Below, piece after piece: positions 21,401-32,500 of a stretch of DNA of 64,000 nt; the first letter of the stretch is position 1, and the number at the start of each line of letters is the position of its first letter. Source of the DNA: Theristus sp. LFF4_11 (taxonomy: Eukaryota; Nematoda; Chromadorea; Monhysterida; Xyalidae); contig JASANC010001479.1 in NCBI GenBank assembly GCA_030248135.1, forward strand, positions 1 to 64,000, given 5' to 3'. The notes under the pieces are model-generated. The model saw only the letters and a list, made by a program, of their open reading frames with translations, was not told the DNA's origin and did no database searches. A program made the position numbers and the translations under genes.

Positions 21401-24400
21401 GGAAAAATTCTAATAGATTTTTGACATCAGCGTCTTGAAAACCCATCTTTAGTCACGGTTGCAGAACCTGAGGTGGCCCCAAAATTTGGGGGGTGGAAGG
21501 AAACACCCTGCATGCGGCTTTGACCAAAACGCATGCGACAAGCCATTTTGTTTTGTTGTGTGAGTCCCGGCGACGCTTTATGAAGCTGAAATTTTACATT
21601 TTCATTTTTCGCAGATCTTTCAGAATTACCTAGAAACTTACCCCACAAACGTTTTTAAAGTACCAAAAAACGTAAAAACCACCAACCTCGGCAGTTTTTT
21701 AAAAATCAGAGCATGAAAAAACGTTTCAACCTTACTTTTAGCGAAAATGCGCAAACAAGGGAAATCGTTTGGTGTTTGATTTTTGTTAATAGATTCAAGC
21801 AGAAGCAAGCTAGAACCGTTTTACTACAATGGGGTCGAAAATTAGGTTTTTTCTAATTTTGAAGCATAAAAAAGCTTGGATTAGGATAAAAATATGATTT
21901 TCGAACTCAGGGCATTAAGGCGGTTCGACTGGTCTTAAATTTGACTGAATTTGAAAACTTTTTTAATTCTTAATGCGTGTGCACACATAGTGAGTAAAAT
22001 TAGTGTCATGTTTGATGCGGCAAAATTGCCAGCTAAAGTGGTGTCCTGTCTGGCTCAGGAACTCTGGTCACTTCAGCAATTTCGAATTGCCGCGTGATGC
22101 ATGACGCTGATTCCTTATGGATGGAATGAATGAATGATGAATGAGCCGAAAATGTGCATCGTCTGATGGTTTTTGCACTGCAGCCGTGCGGCCAACCACC
22201 AACAACGGCGGTCGTGTCGGACGACTGGCGCCCGATCTACCACAATCGCCCGCCGTGCTACGCGAGACGTCTCGATCCGGCGTTCGACGGGTGGCCGAAA
22301 ACGGCGGCACGACTGCGAAAGTGTCGTCGACGGGTGGAGGAGGTTTTCGGAGCGGCCGATGGGGGAGATGAAGATGGACAGAGGAGGCCACGCCGCTATG
22401 ATCGGGTGGAAATGCTCGAGATTGGTGCGTGCAGGTGCAGTGCGTCTTGGTGTGTTGAGAATGGTGACTGAACGATCGGCCATGTCGTCGAGCCACACGA
22501 GCAGCTGGTGATTTTCATGGTTGTGTGACAAAATCTTTCCAGTCACCACGACAAAATCTTTCCAGTCACCACGAAGCAATGGATGTATTGGAAATACACT
22601 CCATTCAACCACATCAACAGTAGATTTGTTGATGTGTTTTGGTTGTATAAAACGATTGATTGAATTGTCCAGCTGGTCGGTTGAATTACTGTGCTGATTT
22701 GGGTATTGCCATCGGGCAGATCAACTCACAGCGATAGCGAACTGGCTTTTCGTGCACGTTGGAGTGCGAGTTCTGATTTTTGCCGTTTTTTTTGTCTAAG
22801 AGTCGATGTTTAGTTTCCAATGCAGCCAAAAGTTCCATTTGGCTGTATTTTTGTTCTCTCATCTATGAATGACGACTATCATGGATGGTTTGAAGCTTGA
22901 TGGACACTTTTGAAACGCAGGCTCAACCGTAATGCAACGGTGTTTCACGCCGCTCGGTGCAACAAGCAAAACTGTGGTGGTGCGAGAGATTGGCGAAACT
23001 GATGTCAACACTGCGACTGGTTTCGCGGCACCAAAATTGCAGCCTGTTCAACAGTCGTCATCCACGGCAGTTGATCAGTGTACCACGACTGGCCGGAAGG
23101 TTCTATGAGTTTCAGTTTTTCTCAATCGAGCACATAACTTTTTGAATAGTTGATATGTTCAGTGTTCGATTCAGATTGTGTTCAATTATCCATTCCTCCT
23201 TCGCCATGCAGACGTACACAGCGGCGCAGTTGCGAGCGATCGAGCGTTCGGTGCCTCGTTTGTTCGACTGGCGACTGTCGCCGACGTTTTATATCCGAAT
23301 TCACCAGGAATTGGCGTCTGACAAGGAGTTGTGCGCCGCGATGGAACAGGCGGCTACGGCGGGGCTTTGCGAGCGACGCACTGAGTCTGACGACAAGGTG
23401 GCTGGAAATTGATATGGTCACAAAATTGAACACTGTGCACTCGGTTGTGACTGCGTATTGTTGTACGATCACCAGACAAACGCACAGGCAGACGTGTACT
23501 AATGCAGCGCTTGGTGTGCGCGTTTGTCTGTGACTGTTATGGAACCTTAGGTGTTTGTAACACGGTGCACTGTTTTCAGACGGGAACTGTGATTTGTTTT
23601 CGCTTCTTCAGCAAACAGTCCCACTCCAAAGACTTTGGTCATGGTTGTTACAAAAACAGCAAAACAAGCTCACCGGCAAACAGACGATGTATCATGTGCG
23701 TGATTGGTTGAACTCAAATTGAAATCACATATTCACAGCATTCAACGGATCCACCAACGAGCGTGCACCGCTACGATCGACTGCAAATGCTGGCGCTCAA
23801 CCGCGCGCCAACAGCGACACGCACGAATGCATTTGCTGACCAGTCGACAGCGTCCACGAGAGCTCATTCTCAAGCAACCTCACCGAATCGCAGCGTGGCT
23901 GTCGCTGCCGACGCCGCCAACTCCACGAACGCAGCGACAACACCAACCAATCGAGTCCGCTACGATCGCGCGCAATTGTTGCACGTTCGCGCGCAGCACT
24001 CGCTCGGGCAGTGGCGGGCGCGTGCTGCCGCACTCTGGCACGTGCACGCCGGCGAGCCGTTCGTGGAGGACTACCGGATGCGCTGCTGCTACGCGCTGCA
24101 GATGAAACGCAAACGCATCAACGACGAGGTGCCCGGGCATCCGAACGTTTGGGTCTCCGAACTATGCTGTTCATGCAGTTCTCTCGGAGTTTCCTGCTTT
24201 TTTCGCGAGATAAAATGGAATGGCATCTGTAATTGAACGCTGTTCGAACTCTGAATTCTAGGCAGACCGCTGATTGGCCTGGTGATGCATGCTTTTTATG
24301 CAGCAGAACAGACTCCGCCCCTGTAATAGTGTGTGCAGAGAGAACATGCATCACGTGATCAGCAACCAATCAGCTGATTGCCTATAATTTAGAGTTCGAC

Positions 24401-26451
24401 TGTGACTGGTTGAGGTGCCGTTCTGATCGGCTGTGTCGTCATACGTACGAAAGCGACCAGCGCGCCGAATTCCGAGTACATGACAAACTCGAGTTTTTAT
24501 GGCACATGCTAAAATGTTGTACCAAATACACACGAACACGACATTGCTGCAGTGTATTGGCCGAAAGGCGATTTCGTAAATCGTGTCTTTGTGATCAACT
24601 TTGCCAAATTGAACGCAGAAACGCCAACAAGAGCAACAACAACAACAAGAAGTAGCCGAGCGAAACCAGCAAGCTCAGCCGACCGCTTCGGATGAATGCG
24701 AACCGCCCACCACCGACTGCGCACCACTGTCGGGGCGTCATTCGCCTGAAACCTGGCAGTCGCGAGCAGCCGAAACGGCGTTCGAGCTACGCGAACTACA
24801 CCGCTGGCTGCAGTCGCGCATGTGCAGCCCGTCGCCACCGACTCCAGCGACGGTGCACCTTGAAACGCGCGCGGTCGCCTGTCAAACGACAGTTGACCTT
24901 ACTGGTGATGAACAACCGTCTGACAGTCTGGTGGTGTCCGCTTACAATCGAGCGGAGATGCTGCGAGTGTGGGAGGAGGTTGTGCTGTCGGAGGAATTGC
25001 GAGCGAGCGATCAACGGTGGTTTCCTGAGGTTGCTTGTTTGTTTGCGGTGTTTTTCTTCGGTTATTCAGTTTTTTTTGTTATTGAGTTTTGACGTGATGA
25101 TTGACTGTGTGACCAATCAGCATTGTAAATGTGGAAAAGTGGCGGATACTTTTTGCGTTTTTGATCATACCCGTGCGACCTTGTGCTGGTTCGGCAGCCA
25201 CATGTTCTGCTGCGAATGCCGACGGTTTTGTTGTCTCGCGGCAGCGTTTCCACTTGTGCTTGTGCTGTGCGTGCGACACAAGTTTGCTTCACACATCAGA
25301 TGTGCTGCCAATAAAGATCGGCAGTCACTCTCACCGCACCTGGCACCGCAGGGCCATCGCATGGTCGCACGGGTATCAGTCAGTTTTATTCTGCAGTGCA
25401 CGGCACGGCATGATACCAGAGAAGTGTACTGTGTAAGACACCATGAGTAGGCAAGCCAAAATGCAAGTGAGTGTGGCGTCTGAGGAAAATGCAGACACAA
25501 AATCGGCGCATGGCTTTCTCGTTCTTTTCAGGTCTCCAGACTCGGCCTGTTTGTTGATCGACAGTTTGACGTCGGCGAATCTGGTGACTCTCGCTGTCAA
25601 AGTTCGAATCTCGACGAAATTCAGCGATCGGATTCAGAGTCACGATCTGAGTCTGTTAGTCCCAGCGGTCAATCGACTGGTGGAAATGGTTCGTGCGTAA
25701 CCCGGTCACATGACGTTCGTGAGCAGCCAGCTCTGATTGGCTGCATTTGAATCGGTTACAGTTGTGCTCTGATTGGTCAGCGATCAGAATTTGAATTTGA
25801 TTTGAATCGGCACACACTTTCACACCCGTCGCGTGATAACGTCGTACTAAACTGCGTACGAAGATACATGTTTGTGTGCCAGTCTATTTGTTTTGTGATA
25901 CAGTGCACCGAAGAAACTCTACAGGTTTCAGGCAAGAGATTTTTGGCAGTTGAGCTTTGAGAATACAGAAGTGGTTATGCGGTGCTAATTTATTCAGTTG
26001 GGCAGGTTGCTCAGATTTGTAGGTCTGATTGCACTGCGCCCGTATTTGTCGTTGTCGCGAACACACCCGGTAACGAGTTTCATTCAATTCAGGTTACCAC
26101 CACGTGAAGGCGAGCACAACAGTGCATCATGCGGTGCAACATTCAAAAACGACGCAAAACAACGAATCGGGCAGTGGACGCACAAATGAACAGCAACAAC
26201 AGCAAAGCGCTGCATTCAACCGGGATCCACAAGAAAGCGAAGCGGAACATGAAGCGTCAGCAGAATCGAAACAACGCCACCAAATACTGGCGCAGTATGA
26301 ACGCCAGCTGTGCGACTACTACGAGCAACTGCGACACTGGCATTGGTCGTATCATCGGTCGCTCGCCAATCGACGGTTTGCTGGTGACTGGCAGCGGTAC
26401 GTGCACGCGATGACCGATGCGTCGGCGTGGAAAGCTGCTGACGACATCTGA
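9447..26451 (+). CDS. DDX20: DDX20/Gemin3 DEAD-box helicase of the SMN complex, exons 3-20
   Basis: Exons: 9447-9541, 10139-10236, 10647-10826, 13040-13169, 13435-13625, 13933-14074, 14517-14622, 15137-15388, 15570-15847, 16009-16059, 22184-22424, 22921-23099, 23212-23397, 23612-23695, 23739-24128, 24619-25029, 25532-25688, 26093-26451 (stop TGA). With the two minus-strand exons the CDS is 3729 nt, 1242 residues, every phase consistent. Motifs: Walker A AKSGTGKT (72-79), APTREIA (103-109), TPGR (156-159), DEAD (180-183), SAT (207-209), CLIFTNY, STDL-TARGVD and HRIGRAGR (372-379). Exon 3 ends in an apparent GC donor. The tail after about residue 480 is disordered, Q/S/P-rich, with five Y-x4-[LM]-[LR] motifs (Tyr646, 716, 816, 879, 1043) and a closing aromatic segment ([10 protein letters not shown], near 1200) like the end of vertebrate Gemin3. 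By family it is an RNA helicase in SMN-dependent snRNP assembly. The helicase is firm; joining the tail exons rests on phase. Confidence 0.92.
10541..10640. repeat. Short tandem repeat, 44-bp unit, abutting the exon 5 acceptor
   Basis: CAGTACATGGCGATCATATT recurs at 10541 and 10585, and its first part again at 10629, each preceded by CCAATCAGCTA. The last partial unit ends seven bases before exon 5 (10647), so the splice acceptor region TTTTGTCAG directly follows repeat DNA. Confidence 0.75.
10986..12504 (+). mobile_element. Decayed hAT transposon with exact 8-bp TSD
   Basis: The ends are TAGGGATGG and CCATCCCTA, flanked by the exact 8-bp duplication TTCATGAA (10978-10985, 12505-12512). Subterminal regions are dense in CCGGATCCGG/TTCCGG words on both sides. 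Plus-strand frames at about 11440-11979 and 11976-12278 encode the C-terminal part of a hAT transposase. They include [18 protein letters not shown] and [16 protein letters not shown], which match the hAT dimerisation region; the two frames overlap by a frameshift. An opposite-strand frame (11377-11138, start [10 protein letters not shown]) is of unknown origin. The N-terminal catalytic part is missing, so the copy is inactive. It lies in the DDX20 intron after exon 5. Confidence 0.93.
11440..12278 (+). pseudogene. hAT transposase C-terminal fragment, frameshifted
   Basis: The first frame (to stop at 11979) carries [13 protein letters not shown] and an acidic linker. The second frame continues from about 11955, reading [16 protein letters not shown], then [20 protein letters not shown] and the SERTFS signature. 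The reading frame must shift once near 11940-11976 to join them. A transposase of this family is usually about 600 residues; under half is present. Confidence is high for the family and high that it is non-functional. Confidence 0.85.
12756..12920. mobile_element. Mariner-type MITE, CAGTCGAACTCTAAATTATG family, 165 bp
   Basis: TIRs begin CAGTCGAACTCTAAATTATG and end with the inverse (TTTTAGAGTTCGACTG), with TA on each side (12754-12755, 12921-12922). The inner TIR carries AATCAGCTGATTGGTTGG. Related copies are at 14135-14274, 24240-24402 and, more diverged, 29159-29429. Confidence 0.85.
14135..14274. mobile_element. Second copy of the CTAAATTATGG MITE
   Basis: CAGTTGTACTCTAAATTATG at the left pairs with TATAATTTAGAGTTCGGCTG at the right, both leading into ATCAGCTGATTGGTTGGTGA or its inverse. 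TA follows the right end. It lies in the DDX20 intron after exon 8. Confidence 0.75.
17429..18455. mobile_element. TIR element, ~1.03 kb, nested in the foldback
   Basis: About 140 bp of inverted termini: the left begins TATCTAAAAATGCGTGAG and the right ends in the inverse CTCACGCATTTTTAGATA. They include GGAGGAATATGGCC and the complement of GTACTTGTATCCGTGTG. The same terminal sequence occurs at 1-887. The middle (17580-18310) shows no transposase domain. Confidence 0.8.
18540..19440. repeat. Satellite array, ~148-bp unit, 6-7 copies
   Basis: Same unit as 7420-8440: CGATTCGCCCGAAATCGTCA, GTTGCTCACGTAAGAAAACT, and CCTGGAAAACACCCTTTTC. The copies are more alike here than in the 7.4-8.4 kb array. 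After 19440 it changes into a diverged ~155-bp repeat (19640-20010) with AATTGAAAGGGCGAACAC. Confidence 0.9.
24240..24402. mobile_element. Third copy of the CTAAATTATGG MITE
   Basis: The left end TGTTCGAACTCTGAATTCTA and the right end TATAATTTAGAGTTCGACTG form the family TIRs, with CTGATTGGCC and its CCAATCAGCTG counterpart inside. It lies in the DDX20 intron after exon 17. The left terminus is diverged. Confidence 0.7.
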
Positions 26452-29158
26452 ATGCGGCTGATCATTGATTGATAGTCACATGGTGGTTTTAGGTTGTGTT
26501 CGTTGCGAACTTGCGCATTAACTAACGAACGAAGTAACGGAACAATTGCTGTGCCAGGACAACTGATGTGCCCGGTGTTTTTTTTCAGATGAACTTTGCC
26601 ATAAAATTTTTTTTGCATTCGAACGGCCTTTTTCATGCGAATTGTGTGACGGAACTGTTTTTGTGAAATGCGTTATTCTGCGGGGAACTGTGTGTTTATG
26701 TGATTTCATTCTCTGAATCTTCTGAATTGGATTTGCTCGTCTGTTATGTTCTTCACCAACGTTGGCGAGCTTTTGTTTCGAGTTTTTTTTTCTGAAAAAA
26801 TACGCATTTTATTTCATTCATGTGACGTGACCACATGTTCCAAGGTTTAATAAAAAAATTTCATTCACTTAAACAATCACGCTAGCACTTTTATACGCTA
26901 CTTCACCAGCAAGCACAAAAAATTGTAAATGCAACACAGACGGGGGCAATCGTAATCAAAAGCTGATTTTATTGAAGATGACCTTTCATTTGAAAAAAAA
27001 ACTGTCGCAAACGCATTCACCCACACATGCGAAACGTAACACGGGGGTGAACAAAACACAAAAGTCTCTGGGTTCACTCATTGATGAACTCATCGGAGCG
27101 AAGATGATGAACCACAACCAATTAATTAGCTGGTGGTTGGGAATAAGTCAATGAAAACAAAAACATCAGCTTTCCAACTATTTTCTGCGTTTCTTGTTAT
27201 TAATGGAGTTCAGGTCATATGCCGACGAGACGAATGACGTTGCATATTCAGCTTTTGCGCTCCATAATTCATGTTTGTTCCGTGAATGTGAGCTTTGCGT
27301 GACACCGATCAAGTGAGCTTCAGCACGACTGCCGCTAGCCGATTGGTTGCGTTTCGTGGTGGAAATGCTGATTGGTCATACAGACAGGCGTGCAGCCAAT
27401 CAGCGTGCTGGACATGTTTCGATATTGTTATAGATATATGCGGAGTTATGGATCAACTAGCTAAACGAGTAAACTGCACATGTGACGAAACAATGTTGAA
27501 AGCCTCTGCGCGTTTGCGTGCTTCATCAGTAACGACCACATACGCGTGGATGTCACATGAAAGCTCTCATAAATCTCCGTGGAAAGGCTCATTTTTCATG
27601 TGACGGAGGCCATAACAACGCTGAAAAACGATTCTTTGTGCTTTGTTTCGATAATTAACGTCAGGCGACTTTGAACGTTTTTCTACCAGGTTCTTGAACT
27701 GGCCTTCCTTAAACAACCATTTTTTTGAAACTTCAACAGTGCTGCAATGCGACGGCTGGTCTTGACCGTCTAACCACTGATCCAGTCAAATAATCGTTCA
27801 CTGAAAAAAGGTTGAGCAGAAAGTGCAACGTTCATATTTTCAGTAGCGTTGATGTTTTTTGATCGGAATGCTGTTTGTTGCTCAAGGAAATACAAACTTT
27901 CTTTTTTTCCTTTTTGAATGTGGGTGAATGGAAGTGTTCAGGTTTCCAATTAACCAACACTCGAACACAAGTTTGTATGTGATTATACGGCTGCAAAGTC
28001 TCTCAAGTGCAATGCTCCACACTTGCGTATTGTAACGTTATTCACTTTCAGACATGCTGAAATCTGATAGTGTTGTTTGTTACTTCATCCATGCTCCAAA
28101 GCCATTTGCTGTGTTCTGTCGCGTATTGTCTCAGATTTATTGTCGTGAGCAAGCTCATGAGATGCAGACTGAATTACTCGTACGAATCTTCGCTAGCATT
28201 ATCACTGTTTTCGCAAGCTTACCACGGTGTAGCTGAAAGAACATTTTGTGATCTTTTTGAGCTATGCGCCGTTGGTGTAGCTCACGAAAACGGTGATAAA
28301 TGCTGGGTTTCGTGAGCTAAATAGTACAAACGGTCACAAAATTTCGTGAGTAATTTTGAAAGTAGTAGTCTGCCCAGTGCAATTGGAAATGTGCAATTTG
28401 ATTATCTTTGTCTGCTACTACGCTTCCACACGCAGTGAATATTGAAGTGAATAAGTCCATCAAAAATACAGTTTGTATCTTTAATTGTTTAAACAAACAT
28501 ACCACACATCCTGAATTGTGCTGCGAATGTGGCTGCTATTTGCGATGGTATTTACGCAAATTTGTTGATTTTTTCGACAGTGATTTGCAAATAATTACTT
28601 GTACCAACAGAGCTACTATCGTTTCGGCCTTTTTCGAATCAAATTCATGAAATCTTATGGGGTATCTGCGCGTCACGTATATTGCGTGTATCTGCAAGGC
28701 GTACACAGGATATATCTAGATACTGGATTCATTCGTCAAAGATGACACTTCCACTTATACATTTCCGATTGGCAGTTTTAATGAAGTGCAAGTTGCGCCG
28801 GAAGAAAATTACACTGTAGAATAAAAACAAAGTACACTGATTTAGCGGTTTGCCACCATTACAGGATTTTTTATTGGGAGTTTAACGGAAGCCATTAGCA
28901 CCTCGTGCACGTTGGACACTACGCTAAGAAAAAATGTCCCAACTCATGTCCCGTGTCCCGTTCAGTCGCGTGTCCCGCGTCGTGTCCTGAACCCGGAAAA
29001 TCGATTTTTAGCAATTTTAGCATTTTTAGACATTTTTATTCCCGGGACCGGACATGGGACACGAGTTGGGACATACTTTTTTCAGCGAGCCGCTTCATGT
29101 GAGAACAAAGCAAAAAACCGCTTCATGAACGGATAATCTTTGCGCGTGATTTGTTTTA
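26452..29158. other. Intergenic region between DDX20 and the globin gene
   Basis: A plausible polyadenylation signal AATAAA lies at 26849-26854, about 400 bp after the DDX20 stop. At 27345-27420 several CCAATCAGC/GCTGATTGG words occur. An inverted repeat at 28930-29078 pairs ATGTCCCAACTCATGTCC with GGACACGAGTTGGGACAT. I see no gene or exon in the rest. Confidence 0.45.
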
Positions 29159-29429
29159 CAGTCTATCTATAAATTAGATGCACAACTACGTAGCTGATTG
29201 GTGGTTGCACACCACACAGTGTAATGTATGTACAGTATGGCCCGAATAAATTAGATGCACAACTATGTAGCTGATTGGTGGTTGCCCACCACACAGTGTA
29301 ATGTATGTACATAATCTGTGCAGGCATAGACTCCGCCTCCCCACAACGCCCGCACAGAATGCATGCATCACAATACGCGTGTGTGTGACCAACCAATCAG
29401 CTAGTTGTACATAACTTACAGATAGACTG
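29159..29429. mobile_element. TA-flanked MITE with internal duplication, 271 bp
   Basis: The ends CAGTCTATCTATAAATTAG and the inverse ACAGATAGACTG are flanked by TA (29157-29158, 29430-29431). The left part is duplicated in tandem: AAATTAGATGCACAACTA recurs about 76 bp later, with GTAGCTGATTGGTGGTTGC in both. It sits about 160 bp upstream of the globin start codon. Confidence 0.85.
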
Positions 29430-29586
29430 TACCTTCATTCAGTGACGGGAGCTGGTTATATTTTGCGTGGCTTGCAACAAAAAATGACATGAAATTTCAG
29501 AGCGTTTATGCAACATTCATATTGATTGATTCAGTGAAAAACCACTCAACAAAGTGAAACACAACAACAACAACAACAAAAACAAC

Positions 29587-32500
29587 ATGAACAAAGTCGG
29601 CAGAGTGTTGCGGCGAATTCTGCCAAAGACGCGACTTGAAGTGGACAGTCTCGCCGAAGTGATGGCGAAAATCGACAGCATTGATATCATCGATGACGGG
29701 CAGAACATTAACAATAACACTAAGAACTGCATCGGCAGTGCTAGTCCGAGATTGCTCGTGAACAACACCGAACTAGAACCGCCAGAAGACGAAGAACCAC
29801 CGACTCAACAGAACGTGAGCGCCGTCAAACAGCAACTGCAGCGGCAACTGAGCGAGCGGCAGCACGTCTGTGGGCCGTTCGTCGAAGAGCTGGAAGATCA
29901 AATACCGTACCTCGCTGAGTATGGCGAATGGCAGCCGACTCCGGGTAAAGTTTTCGAGTGTCATACGAGTGGTTACTTTTTTGAGCACGTTCATATTACA
30001 ACTTACAGTACGGCCGAATAAATGAGGCAGTCCATCAAGGCGGGATCAGTCGCAGACTAGGAGTTGTCTTTTTCAAAAACGTCAACATAATTCCCAATCA
30101 TGTGTGCAAGAGAGAAAGAATGCACAGAACAGCGCGGATAATCCATTAGTTTAAAAAAACGAGTCAATTTTGGCACACAATGTGGTTTCTGAACGTCTTT
30201 TTTCTTTCATTCAAATTTCGCGCGCTCCTTGAACCCTGAAAAAAGCTGCCATGTTTAATCGGCCGTACCGTAAAGTGTAAAGGCGAAAACACCATTAAGA
30301 ATTTTGTCCATACGCACAGACGTCGTTTTCGAAATTCCGCATGCAAACTAATTGTGTCCGCAATGCATTGAGGTGCATTTGTAGCACGCATGATTTCTGA
30401 ATCGCGTGGCCATTTTTACGTGTCGTGTCCGTGCGTGCGTACTGACAAAAAAAACTAAATGCTAAATCTTCCGTAACACCATGTTCACGACGGTGTGAAT
30501 TCCCGAAAAGACACGCCACGAACAAAAAACCACACTCACAACATTGCTTTTCGACATGCTGGGTCAGTTGGTTTCAGACAATTTTTGGTCAGTTCTTTTT
30601 CTTGGTATTCATGCAGTCATGAAACAGCGAAACAAAAAACCGCTAAAAATGATATTCCAGAACTAAACAAAAAATTGAATCGCGATGAATTGAATGGAAT
30701 ACTTTAAATCGTTAGACTGTGTATCCATTAAATTCCACTTTGACTTTGACAAGAAATGCAACAAAAACAACAAAAAAAACATTTCCAGACGAGATCGCGT
30801 TGCTTCGCTCGAGTTGGATGGAGAACCAGGGCGGCTGGTGGAAAAGCCAACGGGAACTGGCAGAGGACGTGTTCGAGTATTTGTTCGCGGAGGCGCCGCA
30901 GATCAAGCGCATGTTCCCGGAGGCGGCTGAGTACGGCGACAACTGGAAACAGAATCCACGATTTCGCCGGCAAATGTTACGCGTCGTGCAGGTGTGATTT
31001 CGCTTGGTCGTTCGTGCGTACGGTGCATGAAAGCGGTCGCTGCTTTGCTTCGCTTTGAAAGGCACGCATTTTTTCTGATTTCTTCGGAGTGCTAATTGCG
31101 CTTTTCATTCAGTGGAGAGAGACACGCGATTTGTGAAGACGAGCGACGGCAAAATGTCACTGGGAGAATATTGTGAAAAGCATGCCTGTGAATATGATAG
31201 AAAAAAATTGAATTTTCCTAAATGTATCGCATGTATTGCAAGTGTCACGCAAGAGACAAACGCACTGGCACGCACGGCACACACTCACACGGCACACTGG
31301 TGTGTCAACAGTGCGTAGTTAGTGGTAAATGGAACGCACAAGTCCAATTGTGAACGGCCGTTTTTGGACCAACATGATTAAAGAGGCCAAAACATTTTTT
31401 TCAAAGCAACCGTGACTCACGAAAACATCGAAAGTTTTCTCAAACGTTGAATATTCACGTTTGTTTGTTTTCACGGGAATACACGCACCCATAAATAGCA
31501 TTTCGTCTGCCTGTATTCTGTGCCTTTCTACACGCACGGTCACTGCTGAATAAAACTGAACCTGAAAACGCAGGTACTCGACCACGCCGTCAGCGGCGTC
31601 GACTATATGAGCGAGCTGGACGACTATCTGTACGACGTCGGCTCGGCGCACTTCCAATACGCGGATCGCGGTTTCCACGCCGGCTACTGGGAGTTGTTCC
31701 GTGACGCGATCGTGTACGCCGTTGGGAATCGGTTGAGTGTCGACGACGAAACGCCACTCGAATCGCCGACCGTCAGTCCGCTACGGATGAAGACGGACAC
31801 CAACGGCGGCAAACAGCAAAAGCAACGGGCTTCACGCGACGCGTCGACCGACGAAGACGAGGGCGTCGAAAGGGGTGACCCGGAGGACTCGTCGCCGGCG
31901 CCGACGTCCGTGTATTCCGAGCAAGGTTCGTTCGGTTTTTTTGGTCGCATCTGGGATGGAAGGAGAGCGGGTTACACACGATAAAGAAGCTGCAGAGACG
32001 ATGGGAGTGCAGATGTATGCGGTGGAAGCAGATTTTTACGTGCAAGCCGCGCGCTAGAGGCGGTCCGGAAAACGAAGGTTGGTATGGCCTATTTTTTTAA
32101 ACGTGTCCCACTGAAATGACGTCATGTGCCGCAAAACATGCGCTTGTCGTTCACAGCAAACCAGACTATCCGTTTAGCCAATTTCTTCCCGTAAACAAAT
32201 GGTGAATGTCGAATCAGTCACACCAAACTGAAATTTTAGTGCCTGTAACTTTGACAAATGGGCGTTTTTAAATAAAATGACGTCACGCTAGTCCGGACAC
32301 GTTTGAATAAATCCATAATACTATGTAGTTGGTAGAATACACCGCGGCCCCGGAGCACTGCACGCATGGTCGGAAAAACCGGAGGCGCGCCGGCAATTCA
32401 GAAAACTCCGGTCCCGAGTTCTAGATCTGCCAGTTTTTTCCGTTTCGCCTGTCTCGTTGGATTTCCATGGGATTTCATTTACATATGCTTTGTTCAAGTA

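Larger units (their letters stand above)
16368..21966. mobile_element. 5.6-kb foldback element with tandem-repeat arms
   Basis: The left arm from AAAAAAGTATTCAAAATC through AATCGAACCGTCTTGATG and TTATCCTAATCCAAGCC is mirrored at 21860-21966. The arms include short tandem blocks carrying TATACGGATTACTCCGCACC, forward at 17100-17420 and inverted across about 20380-21260. Arm identity is visibly high but not perfect. No transposase is visible. Confidence 0.85.
16060..22183. other. Large DDX20 intron (after exon 12) filled by foldback and satellite DNA
   Basis: This 6.1-kb intron has donor GTGCGA and acceptor CTGCAG, with phase 0 on both sides. It contains the foldback at 16368-21966, which in turn contains a TIR element (17429-18455) and a satellite array (18540-19440). 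The flank at 22000-22110 carries a fragment of the GCGACTCAA MITE family. No coding exon is seen inside. Confidence 0.7.

Noticed and set aside
22068..22612. Minus-strand frames of 142-165 codons
   Set aside because: Antisense shadows of DDX20 exon 13, which has the phase-consistent frame.
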